64,000 nt of DNA from NCBI GenBank assembly GCA_964477035.1, contig CAYZCW010000002.1, forward strand, positions 310,001-374,000, given 5' to 3'. Under the pieces are notes generated by a model. That model did not search any database. It worked only from the letters and a program-made list of their open reading frames with translations, and was not told the origin of the DNA. The position numbers and the translations under genes are program-made. This document shows, one piece after another, positions 16,572 to 25,296 of this stretch (positions within the stretch are counted from its first letter, which is position 1; each line of letters opens with the position of its first letter). This DNA is from SLSG01 sp964477035 (GTDB taxonomy: Bacteria > Bacteroidota > Bacteroidia > Bacteroidales > UBA7960).

Positions 16572-17822
16572 ATGAAGGCAGTCTGCATGTATTTCCAGGT
16601 GCACCAACCCTACCGCCTGCGCACCTACCGGTTTTTCGACATCGGCAAGAGCCACGACTACTTTGACGAATATGCCAACCGCTTCATCATGCAACAGGTG
16701 GCAGAGAAATGTTACCTGCCGGCAAACAAGCTGATGCTGGAGTTGATTAAGACATACGGAAAGGATTTCCGGGTGGCATTCAGCATTTCAGGCCACGCCC
16801 TGGACCAGTTTGAACAATATGCCCCAAAGGTCCTTGAAAGCTTTCAGGCCCTGGCCAAAACTGGCAGCGTCGAATTTCTTGCCGAAACATACGCCCACTC
16901 CCTTGCCTCCCTCAAAAGCAAGGACGAATTTGAACGGCAGGTCAGAAAACATGCCGGGCGCATCAGGGAGCTGTTCGGGCAAAAGCCGGTGACTTTCCGC
17001 AATACGGAGCTGATCTATGCCAACGGGATCGGGGATATGGTTCACCAGATGGGGTACAGCAGCATGATCACCGAAGGCGCCAAGCACATCCTGGGATGGA
17101 AGAGTCCCAACCTGCTCTATTGCAGTGCCACCAGTCCAAAGCTGAAGTTGTTGCTTAAAAATTTCCAGTTGTCTGACGACATTGCCTTCCGGTTCTCTGA
17201 ACGCCGTTGGAATGAATGGCCTCTGACGGCCGAGAAGTTCACCGGATGGCTTAAGGCCCTTGGACCCAAGGAAGAGTTTGTCAACCTCTTCATGGACTAT
17301 GAAACTTTCGGGGAACACCAATGGGCCGAAACAGGGATTTTTGAGTTCCTCAGGGCCTTTCCAAAGCTTGTCCTCAAAAAATCAGGGCTGGTTTTCCGCA
17401 CACCTTCCCAACTGGCGGAAGAGTTTCAGCCAGTCGCTTCACTCAACGTCCCCTATCCCATCTCCTGGGCCGACGAAGAAAGGGACCTGACCGCCTGGCT
17501 TGGCAACGAAATGCAGGACGAAGCCTTTGCCAAATTGTACCAGGTTGAGGACAAGATTGAGGCGATCGGGGATGCCGCACTGACGCTCACATGGCAGAGG
17601 CTGCAGGCAAGTGACCACTTCTACTACATGTGCACCAAATGGTTTTCCGACGGGGTGGTCCACCGTTATTTCAACCCCTATGCTTCTCCTTACGACGCGT
17701 TCATCAATTACATGAATGTGCTTTCGGACTTCCTTATCCAGGTGGACAACCGGACCCGCGAGATGCCTCCGGCCCCGGTGAAAAAGACCCGAAAAAAGCG
17801 GACAGCCTCCGGCAAATCGTGA
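16572..17822 (+). CDS. GH57 alpha-amylase / 4-alpha-glucanotransferase-type enzyme
   Basis: A 416-residue GH57 protein. It starts with YFQVHQPYRLRTYRFFDIG, the conserved HQP region. The nucleophile motif is FRNTELIY with Glu146, and the acid/base motif is FMDYETFGEHQW with Asp242. GH57 members include amylases, 4-alpha-glucanotransferases and branching enzymes. This one is the short cytoplasmic type (no signal peptide) that accompanies debranching enzyme and GT4 genes in Bacteroidota. The exact reaction is open; a branching role is worth considering because no GH13 branching enzyme is nearby. It ends in a basic KKTRKKRTASGKS tail. Confidence 0.9.
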   Translation: MKAVCMYFQVHQPYRLRTYRFFDIGKSHDYFDEYANRFIMQQVAEKCYLPANKLMLELIKTYGKDFRVAFSISGHALDQFEQYAPKVLESFQALAKTGSVEFLAETYAHSLASLKSKDEFERQVRKHAGRIRELFGQKPVTFRNTELIYANGIGDMVHQMGYSSMITEGAKHILGWKSPNLLYCSATSPKLKLLLKNFQLSDDIAFRFSERRWNEWPLTAEKFTGWLKALGPKEEFVNLFMDYETFGEHQWAETGIFEFLRAFPKLVLKKSGLVFRTPSQLAEEFQPVASLNVPYPISWADEERDLTAWLGNEMQDEAFAKLYQVEDKIEAIGDAALTLTWQRLQASDHFYYMCTKWFSDGVVHRYFNPYASPYDAFINYMNVLSDFLIQVDNRTREMPPAPVKKTRKKRTASGKS

Positions 17823-17895
17823 ATTTTTTGTAAATTCACGGGTTTTTCCCCGCCCCGGATCGCTGCGGGCGGGCCAACTACTTTATACCAATATA

Positions 17896-20800
17896 ATGGA
17901 AAAGACAAACATGTCAAAACCCGATTACCTGTTCGAAATAAGCTGGGAGGTTTGCAATAAGCTGGGGGGCATCCATACGGTCATCAGCAGCAAAGCCAGC
18001 ACCCTGTCCAAGGAATACAACGACAAATACATTTGTGTGGGCCCCGATGTCTGGAAAGAGACCCACGGGAATCCGGAGTTCGTGGAAGACCGGGACCTGT
18101 TCCGGTCCTGGCGGGAACAAGCCGCCAAAGGCGGCATTCATATGCGGATCGGGCGCTGGCAGGTACCGGGAGAACCCATCGTCATGCTGGTGGATTTCAC
18201 CCCGCTTTTCGGGGAAAAGGACAAGATATTCACCGATTTCTGGCTCAAGTTCGGGCTGAACTCCCTGAGCGGACAATGGGATTATACCGAGCCCGCCATG
18301 TTCGGCCATGCTGCGGGACAGCTGATTGAAAGTTTCTGGGACTACCACCTGTCCTCCCACGAAAGGCTGGTGGCCCATTTCCACGAATGGATGACCGGCA
18401 CCGGCATCCTGTACCTTCGTGACAAGCTTCCCCAGGCAGGGACTTTGTTTACCACCCACGCCACGACCATGGGCCGGGTCCTCTCATCCCGCAACAAGCC
18501 CCTGCCATTGCAGGGATCCAAGGAAGAACTGGAGGCCCTGGCCGCTGAACTGGGCATCGTCTCGAAGCACAGCCTGGAACAATGTGCCGCCAGGAGTGCG
18601 GATGTGTTCACCACCGTAAGCCCGGTCACGGCCAGGGAATGCAAGGCATTTCTGGGGGTTGAGCCCTCTGTGATCACCCCCAACGGATTCGACACCCTGT
18701 TTGTCCCCCCGGCGGACCGTCTGGCCCATAAACGCAAGGAGGCCAGGAAACAACTGACTGCCGTGGCCCGGGGACTGCTTCAGCAACCCATTCCTGAAAA
18801 CAGCATGCTGGTGATTCACAGTGGTCGTTACGAGTTCAGGAACAAGGGCATCGACCTGTTTATCCGGGCCCTGGCCGACCTCAACAAGAAGGATCCGCAG
18901 ACGCCCCTCGTAGCCTTTATAATCGTTCCGGCCAACCAGACGGGCGTGCGCCCGGAGGTGGTCAGGCGCATTCACCAGCCTGACCTGTCAGATCCCTTGT
19001 CGGATGAGTTCCTCACCCACAAACTGGTGGATGAGCAGAACGACTTGATCATGAGGCAGGTCAGAGAATCCGGATTGCACAACCTCCCCGGCGACAAGGT
19101 GAAACTCGTCGTTGTTCCCGCCTACCTGGGCGGAGAGGACGGCGCCATCAACCTGGCATACTATGACGCCCTGATCGGATTCGACCTCGGGGTCTTTCCT
19201 TCCCTTTACGAACCGTGGGGATATGCTCCCCTGGAGTGCCTGGCATATGGGATTCCCTGTCTGACGACAAGCCTTTCAGGATTCGCCCGCTGGGCGAAGG
19301 AAAAGGCCGGAGAAACGGAACCGGCACTGAGCATTGTGGAACGGGAGGGACAAAGCGACGAAAAGGTCCTGAAAGACCTGACAGAGGCCCTTTGGCTGAA
19401 GCTCACGGAGCCAGGGTCGGGAGATTTAAGCGGAGAAGACGAAGGTGGGGACGCCCTGGTTCATACCAACTTGCTGGCAGGAAGGAAGAAGGGCCGGGAA
19501 ATCGCCGCCCTGGCACACTGGAGTGAACTGGCCGCCTGTTACCTCGAAGCCATCTCCATGGCCATGGACAAGGTCCAGCAGCGGCAGGAGCAGTTCCGGG
19601 TTAAGAAGCAGCCCGCCAGGCTGGTGCAGCTGCCTCCTGCAGATCATATGCAGCCCAGATGGAAAAAAATCCATGTGGAAATACGCATGCCCGAGGCTTT
19701 CAAGGATCTTCCGCTCATGGCCAAAAACCTGTGGTGGACCTGGAATCATGAAGCCGCCTCTTTGTTTGAAAACATCGATCCCGGCCTGTGGGAACAATGC
19801 CACAGGAATCCGAACATCCTCATGGAGCGGCTGTCCATGGAGCATTATGAAAAAATGGAGAAAGATCCCGGCTTCATGAAAAATTACCAGAGGGTCCGGG
19901 AGGATTTCCGGCGGTACATGGACGCCGGCAAAGACAAAAAGTCGCCTCAGATCGCCTATTTCAGCATGGAATACGGTTTGCATGAGTCGGTGAAGATCTA
20001 TTCCGGGGGCCTCGGGGTGCTGGCGGGTGATTTTCTCAAACAGGCCAGCGATGACAATGTGGACATGGTGGGCATCGGACTGCTTTACCGTTTTGGTTAT
20101 TTCAGCCAAAGCCTCTCCGTCAGCGGGGAACAGCAGGCGAGTTACACCTCCCACAACTTTCCCAATATGTCGGCCGTCCCGGTCCGCAACGAACAGGGAC
20201 AGTGGGTCAAAATAAGCATCGCCTTCCCGGGCCGGGCCCTCCATGCCCGGGTCTGGAAGATCGATGTGGGCAGGGTGCCCCTCTACCTTCTCGACAGCGA
20301 CATTTCAGAAAATGCACCCATCGACCGGTTCATCACCCACCAGCTTTACGGGGGGGATTGGGAAAACCGTTTCAAACAGGAATTTCTCCTGGGGATCGGC
20401 GGCATCCGCATGCTGCATGCCCTCGGCCTCAGGCCCGATCTGTTCCACTGCAATGAGGGGCATGCCGCATTCACCGGGCTGGAACGCATGAGGGAACTTG
20501 TGCAAAACGAAAAATTGTCCTTCCAGGAAGCGTTGGAAGTGGTCCGGGCCAGCTCCCTGTTCACCACCCATACCCCCGTGCCTGCCGGGCATGACTTTTT
20601 CAGTGAGGACATGCTTCGCACCTATATGCCACACTATGCCGAACGGCTTGGCATCGACTGGGAGGCTTTCATGAACCTCGGGAAGATGGATCCGCACAAG
20701 CCGGACGAAAGCTACTCCATGAGTGTGCTGGCCTGCCGCCTGGCCCGGCATGTGAACGGGGTGAGCCGCATCCACGGCAAGGTGAGCCGGGACATGTTCA

Positions 20801-22188
20801 AAGACATGTATCCAGGTTACTTTCCGGAGGAGCTGCACATCGGATATGTCACCAACGGGGTCCACTACGGCACCTGGACCGCCAGGGAATGGCAGCAATT
20901 GTATGCCAGAACCTTCGGAGAGGATTTCAGGAACAACATCGCGGACCCGGCTGCCTGGGAAAAGATTCATGAGGTCCCCGATAAAACCATCTGGGAGATG
21001 CGAAACCGCCAACGGGCAAAACTCCTGGAATACATTAAGAAACGCTTGTTGTCGAACCTGTCCAAAAGGCAGGAAACCCCCAGAAAAATCTACCAGATCC
21101 TGGAATCCATTGACCCCGGCACCCTCACCATAGGATTTGCCAGGCGCTTTGCCACATACAAACGGGCCCATCTCTTATTCAACGACCTGGAGCGCCTGTC
21201 GCGCATAGCCAACAAGGAAAACATGCCCGTGCAGTTTCTTTTTGCGGGCAAGGCCCACCCGGCAGACCAGGCCGGACAGGACCTGATCAAACACATTGTG
21301 GAGGTCTCCAAGAGGAAAGAATTCCGGGGCAAGGTGGTCTTTCTGGAAGATTATGACATGGAGCTGGGAGCGGCTCTGGTCCAGGGCGTGGACGTCTGGC
21401 TGAACACGCCCACCAGGCCCCTGGAAGCCTCGGGCACCAGCGGGGAGAAAGCGGTGCTCAACGGGGTGCTGAATTTCAGCGTCATGGACGGATGGTGGGC
21501 CGAAGGCTATATTCCTGAGGCCGGATGGCAACTCCAGGAGAAACGGACCTATGAAAACCAGGCGTTTCAGAATGAGCTGGACGCAGAAACCCTCTACAAC
21601 ACGCTCGAAAACGAAATTGCCCCGCTGTTTTACGAGCGGGACAAGCAGGGAGTCCCTGCAAAATGGGTCCGCTTCATTAAAAATTGCATTGCCGGAATCG
21701 CCCCGCATTTTACCAACAAGCGGATGATGGACGATTATTTTGAGAGGTATTACCGCAGGCTGGCTGAGAGTGCCGTCCACACAACAGCCAACGACTTTCG
21801 CCTGGCCAGGGACATCGCGCACTGGAAAAACCAGGTGGTCAACGGCTGGGATAACATCCAGGTGCAATCCAAGCGCATCCTGAGCAACTCCGGAAAGACC
21901 GTCCGCCTGGGGGAACCCTTCATGGCCGAGATCGAACTGGAACTCAAGGAGCTGAACCCATCCGATTTCGGGGTGGAGGTGGTTTTCCTGCAGCAATCCT
22001 TTGACGGAGAACAAGAAGCCGTCAGCGTCTACGAGATGGACAGGCTGAAAGTGGAAAAAAACCGCGTGCTGTTCCGGTGTGAGATCCCCGCCAAGAGGAT
22101 CGGGGCATTCAAGTATGCTTTCCGCATGTTCCCAAAAAACGAGCACCTGCCGCATAAACAGGACTTCAACCTGATCAAATGGCTGTAG
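17896..22188 (+). CDS. fused glycogen synthase (GT3) and alpha-glucan phosphorylase (GT35)
   Basis: A 1430-residue protein in one uninterrupted frame. Residues about 1-580 are a GT3 glycogen synthase: LFEISWEVCNKLGGIHTVIS at the start and EPWGYAPLECLAYGIPCLTT near the domain end. Residues about 586-1430 are a GT35 phosphorylase of the short bacterial type: KNLWWTWNHEA, YFSMEYGLHES, YSGGLGVLAGD, THTPVPAGHDFF, TNGVHYGTWT. The pyridoxal-phosphate motif is EASGTSGEKAVLNG, with Lys1185. In Bacteroides the two enzymes are usually separate neighbours. One chain here carries both elongating and phosphorolytic activities, which suggests coupled control of glycogen turnover. It lies 73 bases after GH57 and 29 before fabG. 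Confidence 0.93.
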   Translation: MEKTNMSKPDYLFEISWEVCNKLGGIHTVISSKASTLSKEYNDKYICVGPDVWKETHGNPEFVEDRDLFRSWREQAAKGGIHMRIGRWQVPGEPIVMLVDFTPLFGEKDKIFTDFWLKFGLNSLSGQWDYTEPAMFGHAAGQLIESFWDYHLSSHERLVAHFHEWMTGTGILYLRDKLPQAGTLFTTHATTMGRVLSSRNKPLPLQGSKEELEALAAELGIVSKHSLEQCAARSADVFTTVSPVTARECKAFLGVEPSVITPNGFDTLFVPPADRLAHKRKEARKQLTAVARGLLQQPIPENSMLVIHSGRYEFRNKGIDLFIRALADLNKKDPQTPLVAFIIVPANQTGVRPEVVRRIHQPDLSDPLSDEFLTHKLVDEQNDLIMRQVRESGLHNLPGDKVKLVVVPAYLGGEDGAINLAYYDALIGFDLGVFPSLYEPWGYAPLECLAYGIPCLTTSLSGFARWAKEKAGETEPALSIVEREGQSDEKVLKDLTEALWLKLTEPGSGDLSGEDEGGDALVHTNLLAGRKKGREIAALAHWSELAACYLEAISMAMDKVQQRQEQFRVKKQPARLVQLPPADHMQPRWKKIHVEIRMPEAFKDLPLMAKNLWWTWNHEAASLFENIDPGLWEQCHRNPNILMERLSMEHYEKMEKDPGFMKNYQRVREDFRRYMDAGKDKKSPQIAYFSMEYGLHESVKIYSGGLGVLAGDFLKQASDDNVDMVGIGLLYRFGYFSQSLSVSGEQQASYTSHNFPNMSAVPVRNEQGQWVKISIAFPGRALHARVWKIDVGRVPLYLLDSDISENAPIDRFITHQLYGGDWENRFKQEFLLGIGGIRMLHALGLRPDLFHCNEGHAAFTGLERMRELVQNEKLSFQEALEVVRASSLFTTHTPVPAGHDFFSEDMLRTYMPHYAERLGIDWEAFMNLGKMDPHKPDESYSMSVLACRLARHVNGVSRIHGKVSRDMFKDMYPGYFPEELHIGYVTNGVHYGTWTAREWQQLYARTFGEDFRNNIADPAAWEKIHEVPDKTIWEMRNRQRAKLLEYIKKRLLSNLSKRQETPRKIYQILESIDPGTLTIGFARRFATYKRAHLLFNDLERLSRIANKENMPVQFLFAGKAHPADQAGQDLIKHIVEVSKRKEFRGKVVFLEDYDMELGAALVQGVDVWLNTPTRPLEASGTSGEKAVLNGVLNFSVMDGWWAEGYIPEAGWQLQEKRTYENQAFQNELDAETLYNTLENEIAPLFYERDKQGVPAKWVRFIKNCIAGIAPHFTNKRMMDDYFERYYRRLAESAVHTTANDFRLARDIAHWKNQVVNGWDNIQVQSKRILSNSGKTVRLGEPFMAEIELELKELNPSDFGVEVVFLQQSFDGEQEAVSVYEMDRLKVEKNRVLFRCEIPAKRIGAFKYAFRMFPKNEHLPHKQDFNLIKWL

Positions 22189-22217
22189 CCCGATAACCAA
22201 ACCAAAATACCTGCGAT

Positions 22218-22964
22218 ATGAAACTTTTAGAAGGAAAAACCGCATTGATTACCGGGGGAGCCCGTGGCATCGGCAGGGCCATCGCCCTGGCATTTGCCGC
22301 CCAGGGTGCCCACGTGGCATTCTCAGACCTGCATTACGACGATCAGGCCAAATCGCTGGAAAAAGAACTGGCATCCCTGGGCGTTCAGGCCCGGGGTTTT
22401 GCCTCCGATGCCAGCAAGCTTGCCGACAGCGAGAAACTGATCGATGAGGTGATGGCGGCCTTCGGGCGGATCGACATTCTGGTGAACAATGCCGGCATCA
22501 CACGCGACACCCTCCTGATGCGCATGACCGAGGAGCAATGGGATCTGGTCATCCAGGTGAACCTGAAATCGGTATTCAACCTCACCAAAGCCGTGCAGAA
22601 AGTGATGCTCAAACAACGCAGCGGAAGCATCATCAATATGAGTTCTGTGGTCGGACTGGGAGGCAATGCAGGACAGTCCAACTATGCCGCCTCCAAAGCC
22701 GGGATGATCGGCTTTACCAAATCGGTCGCCCAGGAACTGGGGCCGCGCAACATCCGCTGCAACGCGGTGGCTCCAGGGTTCATCGAAACCGACATGACCG
22801 CCGGGCTGTCCGAAGACATCAAGAAGGGATGGGCAGAGAAAATTCCGCTCCGGCGCGCAGGGCAGCCGCTCGACGTGGCCAATGCCTGCATCTTCCTGGG
22901 CTCGGACCTCTCGGCCTACATCACCGGGCAGGTGCTGCCTGTCTGCGGAGGCATGACCAAATAA
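22218..22964 (+). CDS. fabG: 3-oxoacyl-[acyl-carrier-protein] reductase
   Basis: A 248-residue short-chain dehydrogenase. The NADPH-binding GGARGIGRA is at residues 13-21, NNAGITRDTLLMRM follows, and the catalytic Ser, Tyr and Lys are in NMSSVVG and YAASKAG. PGFIETDMT and a C-terminal GGM are typical of FabG. It reduces 3-oxoacyl-ACP in fatty-acid elongation. It sits 29 bases after the synthase-phosphorylase gene and may be co-transcribed, though no functional link to glycogen is apparent. Related SDR enzymes of other specificity cannot be fully excluded. Confidence 0.88.
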   Translation: MKLLEGKTALITGGARGIGRAIALAFAAQGAHVAFSDLHYDDQAKSLEKELASLGVQARGFASDASKLADSEKLIDEVMAAFGRIDILVNNAGITRDTLLMRMTEEQWDLVIQVNLKSVFNLTKAVQKVMLKQRSGSIINMSSVVGLGGNAGQSNYAASKAGMIGFTKSVAQELGPRNIRCNAVAPGFIETDMTAGLSEDIKKGWAEKIPLRRAGQPLDVANACIFLGSDLSAYITGQVLPVCGGMTK

Positions 22965-22970
22965 AACAAC

Positions 22971-22997
22971 GGCCGGCATCCCGGAAGGATACCGGCC
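22971..22997 (-). terminator. terminator between convergent fabG and E1 genes
   Basis: GGCCGGcATCC and GGATaCCGGCC pair around a short loop (one mismatch). On the minus strand the hairpin is followed by GTTGTTTTATTT, so it should terminate the E1 transcript; on the plus strand no T tract follows. Confidence 0.7.
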
Positions 22998-23020
22998 GGA
23001 AAAGGAGGGCCTCCCGGGCC

Positions 23021-25147
23021 TCAGTAATTCAGTAGTTCCAGGGAAGCTTTTTCTATCTTCTCGTCGGATGGTAAAATCGCCCGCTCCAGGTTCCTGTGGA
23101 AACCCACGGGAGTAAAAGCGGAACCCACCCGCCGGATGGGCGCATCCAGCTCCTGAAAGGCCTCCTCGGCAATCAGGGCGGACAGCTCGCCTCCAAAACC
23201 GCCGAACACCTTGTCCTCGTGCACGACCAGCACCCGGTTCGTCTTGCGGACTGTTTGCAGGATGGCTTCACGGTCCAGGGGGATCAGCGAACGGAGGTCC
23301 AGCACTTCGATCTCCTTTCCCGTGTCCCGGGCAATTTTATCGGCCACACGCAGGCTCATGGGGGTCGTGTTGCCAAAGGTGATGATGCTCAGGTCAGAGC
23401 CCTCCCTGCGCACCCTGGCTTTTCCGAACGGCACTTCGAAGTCGTCCGGCACCACGGCCTCTGCCTCCCGGGCATTGTACAAAGCCTTGGGTTCCAGATA
23501 AAGTGTCGGGCCTTTGGAGCGCATGGCGGTTCTCAGCAGGCCGGCGGCATCGTCCGCAAAGCTGGGATACACGATCCGCATGCCCGGGAAGGTGGCCAGG
23601 GCTCCTTCAATGGTCTGTGAGTGATAGAGCCCCCCGCCGATGTAACCGCCTGAGGCCAGCCGGATGGTGACATTGGGCGCAAAAGCCCCGTTGCTCCGCC
23701 AGTAGTCATGGGTCATTTCCACGAATTGTTCCATGGCAGGCCAGAAATAATCGGCAAATTCGGCCCCTTCCACCACGATGCGTATCTTTTCATGAAAGCG
23801 GCTCATGCCGTTGGCGGTTCCCAGGATGAAGTCCTCTGCAATGGGTGCGTTAAAGACCCGCTCCTTGCCGAACTCCTGCTGCATGCCTTTGGTTACGTTG
23901 AATATCCCCCCCTTTTCCTTGTTGGCCACATCCTGTCCCCAGATATAGGTATCCGGATTGTGACGGAATTCGGCCTTGAGGGTGTCATTCAGGGCGGTGA
24001 TGAATTTGATCTTTTTCCCTTCCGCCTGGTGTGTTCCTTCCGGGTATTTCTGACTGATATAGGGCTCAGGGATGACATAATCATGGATGCTGGCCGGATC
24101 CGGATCCGGGGCCTTCATGGCACTCTTGTGCGCCTGTGCCACCAACTGGTCGACCTCTTTCTCAATGGCTCCGAGCTCGTCTTCCTTGAACCCGGCTTCC
24201 GACAAAAGGATGCGGCGGTATTTGGGAATGGGATCATGAACCCTGACACAGCGCAATTCGGCTTCACTGCGGTACAGGTCGTGACGGTCGCTGTTGGAAT
24301 GGGAGCCGATGCGGACCACGCCGGCATGTACGATGACGGGCTCTCCGGCTTCCATCGCATGACGCCTGGCTTCTTCCATGGCATTCATGGAGTCAAATAC
24401 GTCCTTGCCGTCACAATGAATGACCCGGAGGTTCTTGAAACCTGCGAAATTATCTGCTGCTTTCCTGTTGGCTGTCTGGTCTTTCTTGGGGACAGAAATC
24501 CCGTACCCATTGTCCTGGAATACGAAAATCACCGGGAGCTTTTCGTTGCTCGCCCCGTTGATGGCCTCATAGACATATCCTTCCGAGACGGAGGACTCCC
24601 CCTGGGAAGATATGGCCACCCCCTTATGCCCGTATTTCTTCATGCCGCGGGCCACCCCCACGGCATGCAGGGTATGGTTGCCCGTGGCCGAGCTCACGTT
24701 ATGAATATTCCATTCCGGCTTGGCAAAATGGTTCGACATATGCCGTCCCCCACTCGCAAGGTCCGTGGCTTTGGAAATTCCGTTAAGAATGATTTCTTCG
24801 GCAGTCAAACCGGCGGATATGGCTGTCAGCATGTCCCTGTAGTAAGGGAACAGGTGGTCTGCGTCACGCTTGAATACCTGACCGATGGCCAGCTGGATCC
24901 CGTCATGCCCGGCACAGGGTGCGTGATAGGACCAGCCCAATGCCTGCTTCAGGTAGTTGGGGGCCTTTTCATCCAGTTTTCTTCCGAGGACCATCAACTT
25001 ATACCAATGGGCCAATACCTCCCTGGACACGGATCCGGGGGTGTGGGTCTGGGGTACCGGGAGCCTTTCAGAAGGCATCAGTTCCCTGCCATTGATCGTT
25101 TTGTTTTTATTTTGTCTGCTGGTGCTTTTGGTCGCTGTTTTTGTCAT
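23021..25147 (-). CDS. fused 2-oxoacid dehydrogenase E1 (alpha-beta)
   Basis: A 708-residue thiamine-diphosphate enzyme joining E1 alpha and beta chains. The alpha half (about 40-370) has YHAPCAGHDGIQ, FPYYRDML, SQGESSVSEGYVYEAINGA and FVFQDNGYGIS, which bind TPP. The beta half (about 390-708) starts KKIKFITALNDTLKAE and has GEL and LDLRSLIPLDR. It decarboxylates a 2-oxoacid (branched-chain, or possibly pyruvate) and loads lipoyl-E2. Fused E1 is common in Bacteroidota. E2 and E3 genes are not adjacent. I use the ATG at 25147, preceded by AAAGAG, because the 32 codons upstream read through the promoter. Confidence 0.92.
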   Translation of the reverse strand: MTKTATKSTSRQNKNKTINGRELMPSERLPVPQTHTPGSVSREVLAHWYKLMVLGRKLDEKAPNYLKQALGWSYHAPCAGHDGIQLAIGQVFKRDADHLFPYYRDMLTAISAGLTAEEIILNGISKATDLASGGRHMSNHFAKPEWNIHNVSSATGNHTLHAVGVARGMKKYGHKGVAISSQGESSVSEGYVYEAINGASNEKLPVIFVFQDNGYGISVPKKDQTANRKAADNFAGFKNLRVIHCDGKDVFDSMNAMEEARRHAMEAGEPVIVHAGVVRIGSHSNSDRHDLYRSEAELRCVRVHDPIPKYRRILLSEAGFKEDELGAIEKEVDQLVAQAHKSAMKAPDPDPASIHDYVIPEPYISQKYPEGTHQAEGKKIKFITALNDTLKAEFRHNPDTYIWGQDVANKEKGGIFNVTKGMQQEFGKERVFNAPIAEDFILGTANGMSRFHEKIRIVVEGAEFADYFWPAMEQFVEMTHDYWRSNGAFAPNVTIRLASGGYIGGGLYHSQTIEGALATFPGMRIVYPSFADDAAGLLRTAMRSKGPTLYLEPKALYNAREAEAVVPDDFEVPFGKARVRREGSDLSIITFGNTTPMSLRVADKIARDTGKEIEVLDLRSLIPLDREAILQTVRKTNRVLVVHEDKVFGGFGGELSALIAEEAFQELDAPIRRVGSAFTPVGFHRNLERAILPSDEKIEKASLELLNY

Positions 25148-25240
25148 CTCTTTATCTTTTATTGGGCGTCCCTGAAGGGCCCATTCTCTAAACCCCGAAG
25201 GCTGTATTTTGTTTACCCCCTTTTGCCGGGATGCGGAAAA

Positions 25241-25248
25241 CAAAATTA
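25241..25248 (-). promoter_or_regulatory. putative -7 element for the E1 gene
   Basis: On the minus strand this reads TAATTTTG, an exact TAnnTTTG, 93 bases before the chosen ATG. It supports the shorter E1 start. Confidence 0.45.
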
Positions 25249-25296
25249 CGAATTATAATTTTATTTGGTCTTATTACAGACAACCTGTCCGGTGTT

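Noticed and set aside
23708..25258. 516-codon plus-strand frame opposite the E1 gene
   Set aside because: Shadow of the fused E1, which has full cofactor motifs; the opposite frame resembles no protein.
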